Shown here: piece after piece, positions 24,850-32,986 of the stretch
How positions within the stretch are numbered: the first letter of the stretch is position 1
Layout: every line of letters begins with the position of its first letter
Origin: Schaalia sp. ZJ405
GTDB taxonomy: Bacteria; Actinomycetota; Actinomycetes; Actinomycetales; Actinomycetaceae
Length of the DNA: 64,000 nt
Assembly (NCBI RefSeq): GCF_011038885.2
Contig: NZ_CP064952.1
Coordinates: 1,364,001 to 1,428,000, forward strand
Reading direction: 5' to 3'
Made by a program: the position numbers and the translations under genes
Notes under the pieces: model-generated
Databases searched by the model: none
Seen by the model: only the letters and a program-made list of their open reading frames with translations
Told to the model about the DNA's origin: nothing

Positions 24850-25713
24850 ATGGATATTCTCAACACGTACTATGACCACTCCGCAACCGCAGACGGCATT
24901 TTCGGTCTGCTGTTATTCTTTGGGAGCTTCTTAATGGTCGCCGTGATCGCCGTCCCGGTGATCTACATCATTCGTTCGATCTTCCAGATGCGTCTGCTTC
25001 AGGCTGTCGGACACCAGAACCCCGTTTCCGCGTGGATCCCGCTCTGGCGTGACATCACTCTTCTTGAAGCCGGCGGTATTCGCCAGCCTGTGATCTGGGT
25101 TCTCATTCTCTGGTGTGGCACAGTCGTGCTGGGCTGGATTCCTGTGATCGGTCAGCTGCTCGTTTTCGCTATTGGGGTCGCAGGCCTGATGCTCGGATTC
25201 TGGCGTGCGCGCGCAATCCAGGAAGGTTTCGGCATCAACTCAACCGGTGGCGCGATCTTCGGTGCAATCCTCCCCTTCTTCTGGGTGATCTGGATTTCCT
25301 CCGTTGCACAGCGCGCACAGTTCAACCGCGATCACGCAATCCAGGTTGGCGGCACGTTCCCCCTGAATTTCTTCGGCGAAGGAAACCCCTACGCTCCCTT
25401 CGGATTCACCAGCTCCCCCAACTACGCTCAGCCTCAGGCCGACTACGGATATCAGGATCAGGCTCAGCAGGGTTACGGCAATCCTGGGGCTCCGCAGCCC
25501 GGTTACGGGACCCCCTACACTCAGCCTGATGCGCCCCAGCAGCCGGGATACAGCTCCCCGATGTCTGCGCAGCCGCCTTATGGAACCCCCGCGGCACCCC
25601 AGCAGCCCTACGCCCAGCCTGATCCCAATGCTCCACAGGTTCCCCAGCAGCCGCTGAGCTACCCCCAGTCCCCGGAGCCACCGCAGACGGATGATCCCAG
25701 CACCCAGCAGTAG
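24850..25713 (+). CDS. Multi-pass membrane protein with Pro/Gln/Tyr-rich tail
   Basis: Of 287 residues, the first about 160 form four hydrophobic helices (around 17-42, 82-97, 98-117 and 130-147). Between the first two is a hydrophilic segment with AVGHQNPVSAWIPLWRDITLLEAGG, a pattern seen in DUF5684-type membrane proteins. The rest (about 180-287) is low complexity, rich in Pro, Gln, Tyr and Gly with repeated YG/PQQP steps, and probably lies in the cytoplasm as a disordered tail. No enzymatic motif is visible. ATG 24850 lacks a ribosome-binding site; TTATCC just upstream could be a -10, so the mRNA may be leaderless. Family assignment is tentative and function unknown. Confidence 0.75.
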   Translation: MDILNTYYDHSATADGIFGLLLFFGSFLMVAVIAVPVIYIIRSIFQMRLLQAVGHQNPVSAWIPLWRDITLLEAGGIRQPVIWVLILWCGTVVLGWIPVIGQLLVFAIGVAGLMLGFWRARAIQEGFGINSTGGAIFGAILPFFWVIWISSVAQRAQFNRDHAIQVGGTFPLNFFGEGNPYAPFGFTSSPNYAQPQADYGYQDQAQQGYGNPGAPQPGYGTPYTQPDAPQQPGYSSPMSAQPPYGTPAAPQQPYAQPDPNAPQVPQQPLSYPQSPEPPQTDDPSTQQ

Positions 25714-25810
25714 GTCATCCGATGTGTCAGTGACCCGCGAGGGTGGCAATCCTATTCGGAGAACACCGTTGGGCACACTCGTTGACGCGGCATAGTCATC
25801 GACTCTATGC

Positions 25811-25843
25811 ACTGTGGGGAGGGACACCGTCCCTCCCCACAGT
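25811..25843. terminator. Perfect 14-bp hairpin between convergent genes
   Basis: ACTGTGGGGAGGGA (25811-25824) and TCCCTCCCCACAGT (25830-25843) form a perfect stem with a 5-base loop between the membrane protein gene and the converging bcp. There is no T-run, but it can stop transcription from both sides or mark the end of the transcripts. Confidence 0.65.
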
Positions 25844-25963
25844 CATCTCCGGACCGTCAACACATTCGCGGATTCACAACGCTCATCACAACTACGCCGC
25901 TCGTCCTCGTCCCCTGACAAAGTCTCCTCATGGGGTCCCTTCAGGAGCAGCCCGACGCTTCAC

Positions 25964-26440
25964 TCACGCATCCACACCCAGGTCACGCCGCAACCTGGCC
26001 ACATGACCCGTTGCCTTGACGTTGTACTGTGCGTGAATCACGGTCCCATCCTTGGCCACAACAACGGTTGACCGAATAATCCCCATGTACGTGCGCCCGT
26101 AGTTCTTCTTCTCACCCCAGGCTCCCCACGGCTGAAGAATCGCGTGCTCCGGGTCAGACACGAGAGGAAAGTTCAGGGACTGCTTCGAGGCAAACTTTTC
26201 CAGACTTTCCATCGAGTCGGCGCTGACACCGACCACTGAATACCCTGCACCCGCGAAAGAATTCAAGGAATCACGAAAGTCACACGCTTCCTTTGTGCAC
26301 CCCGGGGTCGAAGCCTTCGGATAGAAATAAACAACGACACCGCGATCGCTCTGGTCAAGCAGCTGCGAGAGTGACACCGTTCCCTGGGTTGATTCCGCCG
26401 TAAAATCCGGGGCCTGCTGCCCCTGAGTCAAAAGAGTCAT
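25964..26440 (-). CDS. bcp: Thiol peroxidase of the Bcp/PrxQ type
   Basis: The 158-residue peroxiredoxin reduces hydrogen peroxide and organic peroxides using thioredoxin. The peroxidatic cysteine is Cys48 in PKASTPGCTKEAC and the resolving cysteine Cys53, the five-residue spacing of the Bcp/PrxQ atypical two-Cys type. The YFYPK strand and the GVSADS and WGAWGEKKNYGRTYMGI segments are also typical. It starts at ATG 26440 and stands alone, convergent with the membrane protein gene. It acts in the cytoplasm. Confidence 0.95.
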   Translation of the reverse strand: MTLLTQGQQAPDFTAESTQGTVSLSQLLDQSDRGVVVYFYPKASTPGCTKEACDFRDSLNSFAGAGYSVVGVSADSMESLEKFASKQSLNFPLVSDPEHAILQPWGAWGEKKNYGRTYMGIIRSTVVVAKDGTVIHAQYNVKATGHVARLRRDLGVDA

Positions 26441-26628
26441 AACGGCATCGTAATCAGCACCTCGCCAACGCGCAGTTCAGCTCATCGCAGGATGACACAC
26501 GATCGACCGATGAGAGGGGCAAGCAACCCGCGCATCGAATCCATTACTCTAAGGCACTGCACATGCCCCAACCGGTCAGGCGCGTCGCCAACGAGCCACT
26601 GAGCCGGACATGCCGAAGGTGAAACACA

Positions 26629-28203
26629 ATGTCACAGACCTATCCGATCCTCACGATCCTCCCGCCTCTCCTTGCGATCGTTCTGGTCATTTGGACGAAG
26701 AAGGTCATTCCTTCGTTGCTTTCTGGAATTGTGTTGGCCGCCCTGCTGTTGGCCGACGCGGGCATCGCAGGAACGTTCATCAACGTATGGAATGCGTTCT
26801 CCCACCTTTTCTGGGCTGACGGTGCCGTGGAGTGGTATTACGTCCAGATCATCATCTTCCTCATGACCCTCGGCATCATCACGTCGTTCGTCCTCATGTC
26901 CGGAGGAACATCGGCATTCACCGAGTGGGCAATGACAAAGATCCGCTCACGTCGAGGAGCCCAGGTTCTGGCTGCTGCACTGGGAACGGTGATCTTCATT
27001 GATGACTATTTCAACGCCCTGGCCGTCGGCCAGGTTGCCCGCCCCGTGTCCGATCGTTACAGGGTCTCTCGTGCGAAACTCGCCTATCTCATCGATTCGT
27101 CGTCAGCGCCGGTGGCAGTTCTCGCTCCCTTCTCATCCTGGGGTGCATCAATCATCGGAATCCTCGCCCCAATCATCGCTCTCGTTGGACTGAACACAAC
27201 GGAAGTTGAGGCGTTTATCGGAGCCGCGGTCATGAACTACTACGCGATTGGCGCCGTCGTTCTCCTCTGGCTCACCGTGATTTTCGAGGTCAACTTCGGT
27301 CCGATGCTTACAGAGGAACGCCGCGCTGTTGACAAAGGGCAGCTTCACGACCCGGATGAAACGATTCCCGGTCAGCTCACCGATTCCCTTCCGCGCCACG
27401 AACCCGGCGCGATGCGGGCGCTCATTGTTCCTTTCGTCTTCCTTGTTGTCGGAGTCATCGGCGGGATCTTCGCTACCGGCTGGAGTGCCTCCGGCTCCTC
27501 AAACCCCATCGACATGCTCGCCTCCACGGACGTCGCCGCATCCCTTAACTATGGCGGGCTCCTTGGCCTGGCATCGTCGATCTATTACTACCTGCGCTAC
27601 ACCCATGCCGACAGCCGCTTTTCCCGCCGTACCTTCGCCAAGGGCGCCTGGGAGGGGGCACGTTCCATGTTCCCTGCGATCGCGATTCTTCTGTGTGCGT
27701 GGATGCTCGGTTCGCTCATTTCAGACCTCGGCACGGGCGCGTACCTGGGATCGCTGGTCCAAGCCGCACATGTGTCTGCCAATTGGATCGTTCCGTTGCT
27801 CTTCATTGTTGCGGGGGCAATTGCCTTCGCGACGGGGACGTCGTGGGGGTCCTTTGGCTTGTTGCTTCCCATTGCCGGTGACATTATGCACGCTGTGCCT
27901 AACGGCGCTGCTCTGCTTGTTCCCGCGTTTGGTGCGGTCCTGGCTGGAGCCGTGTGGGGCGACCACTGCTCCCCTATTTCAGATACAACGATCCTGTCGT
28001 CCACAGGAGCGGGGTGTCATCACATCACTCACGTCAATACGCAGCTTCCCTACGCTCTCTCGGGTGCGGGCGCCTCGTTACTTGGCTACGTGCTGTTCTC
28101 TGCGACCGGGTCAGGCATCCTCGGGTTGGCAGCCGTCATCGGTGTGCTTGTCGCTGTGGCTTTGATTTTCCGCCAGAAGACGCCTCAGCCGGTCGCCTCC
28201 TAG
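26629..28203 (+). CDS. nhaC: NhaC-family Na+/H+ antiporter
   Basis: The 524-residue protein has about 11-12 membrane helices. Features of the NhaC/ArsB-like antiporters are the AALGTVIFIDDYFNALAVGQVARPVSDRYRVSRAKLAYLIDSSSAPVAVL region and a second half with FATGTSWGSFGLLLPI and AVWGDHCSPISDTTILSS. It should expel Na+ (or exchange an organic acid such as malate for lactate in the MleN branch) against protons. ATG 26629 follows GAAGGTGAAAC. It appears to be a single-gene unit; the next feature is a tRNA-Leu on the other strand. Substrate choice cannot be made from sequence alone. Confidence 0.92.
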   Translation: MSQTYPILTILPPLLAIVLVIWTKKVIPSLLSGIVLAALLLADAGIAGTFINVWNAFSHLFWADGAVEWYYVQIIIFLMTLGIITSFVLMSGGTSAFTEWAMTKIRSRRGAQVLAAALGTVIFIDDYFNALAVGQVARPVSDRYRVSRAKLAYLIDSSSAPVAVLAPFSSWGASIIGILAPIIALVGLNTTEVEAFIGAAVMNYYAIGAVVLLWLTVIFEVNFGPMLTEERRAVDKGQLHDPDETIPGQLTDSLPRHEPGAMRALIVPFVFLVVGVIGGIFATGWSASGSSNPIDMLASTDVAASLNYGGLLGLASSIYYYLRYTHADSRFSRRTFAKGAWEGARSMFPAIAILLCAWMLGSLISDLGTGAYLGSLVQAAHVSANWIVPLLFIVAGAIAFATGTSWGSFGLLLPIAGDIMHAVPNGAALLVPAFGAVLAGAVWGDHCSPISDTTILSSTGAGCHHITHVNTQLPYALSGAGASLLGYVLFSATGSGILGLAAVIGVLVAVALIFRQKTPQPVAS

Positions 28204-28315
28204 GGGCGTTGCAGTCACTTTATTAACGAGGACGAGGCTGCCTCGATGAATACTGAGCGCGCAAAAATACGCGCTGGAAGCGAAGTCACGGGCACTGCGT
28301 GCAAAAGAACGTGAA

Positions 28316-28400
<85 letters not shown>

Positions 28401-28573
28401 GTCCGAATCAGTGTACTAGAGCTGGTCGCACGGCCTCAATTTGCCCATCCGCAACGGCCTCGAATCTCACGAGGACCTCACAACAACCTCACGACGCCGC
28501 CGATGGCCCATAGGACCGTCACAGCACACGTCAAGCGATACATCTACCGGGCCACGCCCGGCAAAAACAGGGG

Positions 28574-29686
28574 TCAGTCGCGCCGCGCGGACTCGATTGT
28601 TGCCTCAGCGAGCACGCGACTGCCACGGTAGATGACGAGCGACTGTCCCGCGGCGACCCCGCGAATTGTTTCGGCAAGATGCACCGATACTGAGCCGGAA
28701 GAATCCTCGCGATGAGACTCACCGCGCCGCTCAACACGCGCCACAGGAACAGGGGCCCCATGCGCCCGAACCTGAACGAACAGGTCCCTCCCATCAGCTG
28801 CGTCATCATCGCGAGCAAGCCACACAAGATGGGAGGCATCGATCCGGTTGACCGACAAAAGCTCTGAAGCCCCAACGACAACCTGGTTCGTTGACGGCCG
28901 CGTTTCCAGGACGTAACGGGGACGCCCGTCGGGCGCGGGACGGTCAATGTGCAGGCCGCGTCGCTGTCCGATCGTGAAATTCCAATACCCGGAGTGTGTA
29001 CCGAGAACTTCGCCCTCGGGAGTGACGATGTCACCGGATGCCGAGCCCAGGTGTTGGCGGAGGAATCCTTGCGTATCTCCGTCAGGGATGAAGCAAATGT
29101 CGTAGGAGTCCGGTTTGTTGGACACACCGAGTCCGAGCCTTTCAGCTTCGGCGCGGACCCAGGCTTTCGAGGGCGCGTGACCCAGCGGCAGCACAACTCG
29201 CGTGAGTTCTTCGGGTCCCATGACGGCCAGAACGTATGACTGGTCTTTGAGCGTGTCGTTCCCTCGATGCAGCTCGGGACCGTGGGGGCCGTCAACGATT
29301 TTCGCGTAGTGTCCGGTGCACACGGCATCGAAACCGAGGGCTTTGCCGCGTTCAGCGAGCTCACGGAATTTAACGAATTCATTGCATCGTACACACGGAT
29401 TGGGGGTGTGGCCCTTGCGATACTGGTCAACGAAGTCAGAGATCACCGTACGCTCAAATTCTTCAGCAAGATCCCACACGTAGAAAGGAATGCCGATAAT
29501 TTCAGCGGCTCGTGCGGCATCCCCCGCATCCTCAATGGAACAGCATCCACGCGATCCGATGCGGCATTCTTGGGGTTGGCTCGACAGCGCCATATGCACG
29601 CCAACGACGTCGTGTCCGGCTTCGACAGCTTGTGCAGCCGCAACCGCCGAGTCAACGCCTCCCGATAATGCAGCGAGCACGCGCAT
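28574..29686 (-). CDS. mnmA: tRNA-uridine 2-sulfurtransferase
   Basis: The 370-residue enzyme makes 2-thiouridine at position 34 of tRNA-Lys/Glu/Gln. The PP-loop SGGVDS is at 8-13. The catalytic cysteines are Cys101 in NPCVRCNEFVKF and Cys198 in SYDICFIPDG, and the GQRRGL region follows. It is the third step after sulfur is mobilised by a cysteine desulfurase, and the desulfurase gene lies about 100 bases upstream on the same strand, so the pair works as one pathway. ATG 29686 is the natural start. Between the two genes sits the hairpin made of two opposed GTCCTCGT copies. Confidence 0.96.
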   Translation of the reverse strand: MRVLAALSGGVDSAVAAAQAVEAGHDVVGVHMALSSQPQECRIGSRGCCSIEDAGDAARAAEIIGIPFYVWDLAEEFERTVISDFVDQYRKGHTPNPCVRCNEFVKFRELAERGKALGFDAVCTGHYAKIVDGPHGPELHRGNDTLKDQSYVLAVMGPEELTRVVLPLGHAPSKAWVRAEAERLGLGVSNKPDSYDICFIPDGDTQGFLRQHLGSASGDIVTPEGEVLGTHSGYWNFTIGQRRGLHIDRPAPDGRPRYVLETRPSTNQVVVGASELLSVNRIDASHLVWLARDDDAADGRDLFVQVRAHGAPVPVARVERRGESHREDSSGSVSVHLAETIRGVAAGQSLVIYRGSRVLAEATIESARRD

Positions 29687-29720
29687 CCGTTCGTGTCCTT
29701 TCCGTTGGTTCCGCGAGCCT

Positions 29721-29753
29721 CGTCCTCGTTCATGGATGTCATTGACGAGGACG
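29721..29753. repeat. Inverted pair of the GTCCTCGT motif between desulfurase and mnmA
   Basis: CGTCCTCGT (29721-29729) and ACGAGGACG (29745-29753) are exact complements with a 15-base loop. Two copies of the over-represented motif thus form a hairpin in the intergenic space, which could attenuate or end the desulfurase transcript. Confidence 0.8.
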
Positions 29754-29788
29754 ATGCCGTCTCATCTTCCGTCAGACGGAAGGTTTTG

Positions 29789-31000
29789 TCATGGTGAACC
29801 CGGTGTTTGGTGAGGCATTGCGCGTCCCTGAACGTGCGTGATGGTGTCGAGGCAGCGGGCTGAGTCAAGGGCGTGGGGAAGAGCCGCGAGGAAAGCATCG
29901 ATGTCATCGGTGGTTGTCTCCCAGCCCAGTGAGATGCGCAGGACACCTAGGGCTTGTTCCTCGGTGCGTCCCATTCTCATGACGATGTCGGAGGGACGGG
30001 TCACCCCTGCGTGGCATGCAGATCCGGCAGACACCATGACTCCGGCCATGTCCATGTGCATCAGCACTGCTTCGGGTCTGGCCGTGGGGATTGACAGATG
30101 AATAATTGAGGGCACAGCAGCATCGAGCCGCACACTGGGAACAACCTCGTCCGGTAGTCCGCGGATCAGGTGGTCACGCAGCTCCTGGGCTCGGTGTTGC
30201 CAGGTATGACGCCTGGCGACTGTGGCGTCAAGAGCGGCGGCGAATGCGCAGGCCCCAGCAACATCTGGGGTTCCTGAACGGATGCCGCGTTCGTGCCCAC
30301 CCCCGGGGCGGTCGGAGTGGAATGGGATGCCGCGTCGGATCACGAGAGCTCCTGTGCCCACGGGCGCTCCGATTTTGTGTCCGCCAACCGTCATGAGGTC
30401 AACGCCTAAAGCGTCGAAGCGGGTGTCGATGATGGGGATGGCTTGGGCTGCGTCGGTGTGCACGTAGCCGCCCGCGTGCGATGCTGCGGTGGTGCAGACC
30501 AGCTCTGTGACCGGCTGAATCGTCCCGATCTCGGAGGAAACGAGGGACATTGACGTCACAGCGATCCTCGCTCGATGATCCTCAAACCACCGGTGGTCAA
30601 CGACGCTAACACCGTCACCGTCAACGTCGAGGACGTGGACGAGGAATCCTTCGCGAGTCAGAGAATCAGCCTGTTTCGCAACGGCGTCGTGTTCAATTCC
30701 GGAAAGAACAACGAGATCGCGTTCGGGGTGAGCTGAGCGCATTCCGCGCGCAGTTCCCGAAACAGCCAGGACATCCGATTCTGTTGCACCCGAGGTGAAA
30801 ACCACTTCGTGAGGATCGGCGCCCAGGGCATGTCCAACTCTCGCACGCGCGTCCTCGAGCATGCGGCGTGCCCGCCGTCCTCCCGCGTGGAGTGCGGATG
30901 GATTCCCCGGGAATTTGGCGAGATCACGCTGGGCGCGCGTCCACGCTTCGAGCGCTTCGGGGATCAGCGGAGAAGTCGCCGCATGGTCAAGGTAATGCAT
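29789..31000 (-). CDS. Cysteine desulfurase (NifS/IscS type)
   Basis: The 403-residue PLP enzyme takes sulfur from cysteine. PLP is bound by Lys209 in VGGHKIGAPVG, with His and Ser/Thr residues in FTSGATESD and GIEHDAV. The persulfide cysteine is Cys329 in SAGSACHAGV, on a loop of group I length. The start is ATG 31000, which overlaps the etfA stop as TGATG; a GTG one codon earlier is also possible. It is therefore coupled to etfBA upstream and precedes mnmA, so it most likely supplies sulfur for tRNA thiolation. It might serve Fe-S clusters as well; no iscU-like gene is present here. Confidence 0.93.
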   Translation of the reverse strand: MHYLDHAATSPLIPEALEAWTRAQRDLAKFPGNPSALHAGGRRARRMLEDARARVGHALGADPHEVVFTSGATESDVLAVSGTARGMRSAHPERDLVVLSGIEHDAVAKQADSLTREGFLVHVLDVDGDGVSVVDHRWFEDHRARIAVTSMSLVSSEIGTIQPVTELVCTTAASHAGGYVHTDAAQAIPIIDTRFDALGVDLMTVGGHKIGAPVGTGALVIRRGIPFHSDRPGGGHERGIRSGTPDVAGACAFAAALDATVARRHTWQHRAQELRDHLIRGLPDEVVPSVRLDAAVPSIIHLSIPTARPEAVLMHMDMAGVMVSAGSACHAGVTRPSDIVMRMGRTEEQALGVLRISLGWETTTDDIDAFLAALPHALDSARCLDTITHVQGRAMPHQTPGSP

Positions 31001-31992
31001 CACTGCGCCTGGTGCGCCTTTGAGAGAGCCTCAATCGCCTGAGGAACGACCTCGTTGAGGTCTCCGACTACGCCGAAGTCCGCGATCTCAAAAATTGGTG
31101 CATCCGGGTCGTCACAGACGGCAACGATGTGGGCGCTCGACTGCATACCGACCGTGTGATGGATCGCCCCCGACACCCCGAGCCCGATGTAGAGGTTCGG
31201 CGAAATGGCCACACCCGTCTGTCCGATCTGCGCTGTGCGGGGAGCCCAGCCTTCGTCAGTTGCCACGCGGGTGGCTCCCACGGCCCCACCGAGGACGTCA
31301 GCGAGCTGTTCAACGAGGCCGAAGTCCCCGTCAACTCCACGCCCGCCAACAACAACGGTTGAGGCTTCCGTAAGAGAAACGCGTCCGTCCTCGTCGTGTC
31401 TGCCCGATGAGATGACCTCAACTCGCGCGGCTTCCGGCGACAGGGAAAGCTCAATCTCCACGTGTTCAACCTGAGTGGGCATTTGAGCATCCTGAGCGTC
31501 ATACACCGAGGGGCGCAGCGCAATGATGGGTGTCCCACTGACAATGCTCACGCGAGTGGACCATGAGCCCGCGAGCGCCGACTGATCAACAACGAATGTC
31601 TCATCGACGTATTCGACGGCTGTGGCGTCAACGACGGCTCCCCAGTCGTGAAGAGCGGCGATACGTGAGGCAACTTCACGGCCGCGATATGTGGATGCAA
31701 GGAGGAGTGCGCCGTAGGAATCGCGTGAGAGAGCGCAGTCAACCCCGTCGGCTACGACGGCGGATACGCGGGTGCGGTCGGCGGGGATCTGGGGTTGCAG
31801 TGCGCGTCGAACGCCTAAGCGTCCGAGGGTCTGTGTGTCGAGTTCCCCAAAGGCAACGACGTCCACTCCCCCTGTGGTGAGGGAACGGGCTGCTGTGATC
31901 ACCTGAGCGGATGAGGTGGTCAGGTTGACGCCCTGCGGCGTGGATTCGTGGTCGACGAGCACGAGGATGGGCTGCGTGATCTTCTGGGTCAT
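31000..31992 (-). CDS. etfA: Electron transfer flavoprotein alpha subunit
   Basis: The 330-residue protein has an N-terminal Rossmann-like domain and a C-terminal FAD-binding domain. The FAD signature is the stretch from GQTGVAISPNLYIGLGVSGAIHHTVGM, followed by VAVCDDPDAPIFEIADFGVVGDLNEVVP. With EtfB it shuttles electrons from flavin dehydrogenases, such as acyl-CoA dehydrogenases, to the membrane. It starts two bases after the etfB stop and its own stop overlaps the desulfurase start, so three genes are in one transcript. The dehydrogenase partners are not in this window. Confidence 0.95.
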   Translation of the reverse strand: MTQKITQPILVLVDHESTPQGVNLTTSSAQVITAARSLTTGGVDVVAFGELDTQTLGRLGVRRALQPQIPADRTRVSAVVADGVDCALSRDSYGALLLASTYRGREVASRIAALHDWGAVVDATAVEYVDETFVVDQSALAGSWSTRVSIVSGTPIIALRPSVYDAQDAQMPTQVEHVEIELSLSPEAARVEVISSGRHDEDGRVSLTEASTVVVGGRGVDGDFGLVEQLADVLGGAVGATRVATDEGWAPRTAQIGQTGVAISPNLYIGLGVSGAIHHTVGMQSSAHIVAVCDDPDAPIFEIADFGVVGDLNEVVPQAIEALSKAHQAQ

Positions 31993-31994
31993 CG

Positions 31995-32786
31995 TTACTT
32001 CACCACTTGACGAATATATGCGGCCAGCTGTGCGCCGGCGTCACCGGAATCGGGGATGATTGTTCCGTTGCCGTCTCTGACGACTTCGGCGGTGTCAACG
32101 ACGCTGGTCGTTGGTGTTCGCTCGGCGAGTCCGGCTCCGTTGCGCGTATCGGCGAGGTCGTCGATGTTCCACTGGTCTCGTGGTTTTGATCGTGCGGCTT
32201 TCATTGCGGCGAAAGCCGGGTAGCGTGGCTCGTTGACCTGGTCGGTAACGGAGACGACTGCGGGAAGCGCGGTCCGTAGCTGGTCGGTAAATCCATCGGC
32301 CTCGCGAGTGATTGTCACCGTTGATTCTTGCGTGTCGACAAGCAGCGTGTGGGCGAGCCCAAGCAGAGGCAGTTTGAGGCGTGTTGCGAGGGCGGCTGGC
32401 AGCATGGACGTCATGGAGTCCAGTGAGGCCATTCCGGTCAGGACGAGGTCGATAGGTGATTCCTGTGCGATTTTTTCAATGGCAGCGCCAAGCGTTGAAG
32501 CAGTGGTGGCGACGTCCGCTCCTTGGAGGGCATCATCGGTGACGAGGACGCCTCTGTCTGCTCCCATCTGGAGTGCACGCATCAGGGCGTCTTCAGCGTC
32601 CTCGGGACCCATTGTCAGAGCAATAACTTCACCGCCGTTGTCTTCAACGAGGCTGACGGCTGCTTCGATGGCATTTTCATCAAGTTCGTTGAGCACATCG
32701 TCCTCGCCGCGCACCAGGCGTCCTTCTTCGAAACGCCGCTCCGACTGAACGTCGGGGACGTGTTTCACACACACGACAATTCTCAT
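31995..32786 (-). CDS. etfB: Electron transfer flavoprotein beta subunit
   Basis: The 263-residue protein starts MRIVVCVKHVPDVQSERRF, a hallmark of EtfB, and holds the AMP-binding/recognition segments DENAIEAAVSL, ADRGVLVTDD and LTGMASLDSMTSMLPAALA. It forms the ETF dimer with the next gene. It is first in the etfB-etfA-desulfurase run and is divergent from glgX; the 200 bases between them must hold both promoters. Actinobacterial ETF pairs often sit next to a cysteine desulfurase and mnmA, so the order is conserved rather than odd. Confidence 0.95.
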   Translation of the reverse strand: MRIVVCVKHVPDVQSERRFEEGRLVRGEDDVLNELDENAIEAAVSLVEDNGGEVIALTMGPEDAEDALMRALQMGADRGVLVTDDALQGADVATTASTLGAAIEKIAQESPIDLVLTGMASLDSMTSMLPAALATRLKLPLLGLAHTLLVDTQESTVTITREADGFTDQLRTALPAVVSVTDQVNEPRYPAFAAMKAARSKPRDQWNIDDLADTRNGAGLAERTPTTSVVDTAEVVRDGNGTIIPDSGDAGAQLAAYIRQVVK

Positions 32787-32986
32787 GTCTTAAGCGTGCC
32801 ACAGGTTGCGTCCTCAGCCACGCGGAGATTGCTCATCATTATTCTTCCCACAGTGATTGAGGTCTGATTCGGCGCGCATGAGAGATGGACACACGTACTC
32901 GTCTTCGGTGTTTCATGACGTCGACTATGCTGGTGCTCTACTGTGAATGAAGTCTTGGTAGGACCCAGAAATTCAGGAGTCGCCTC

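Noticed and set aside
28548..28562. GC hairpin as an mnmA terminator
   Set aside because: CCGGGCCACGCCCGG is a short stem with no T-run in the mnmA direction; too weak to call.
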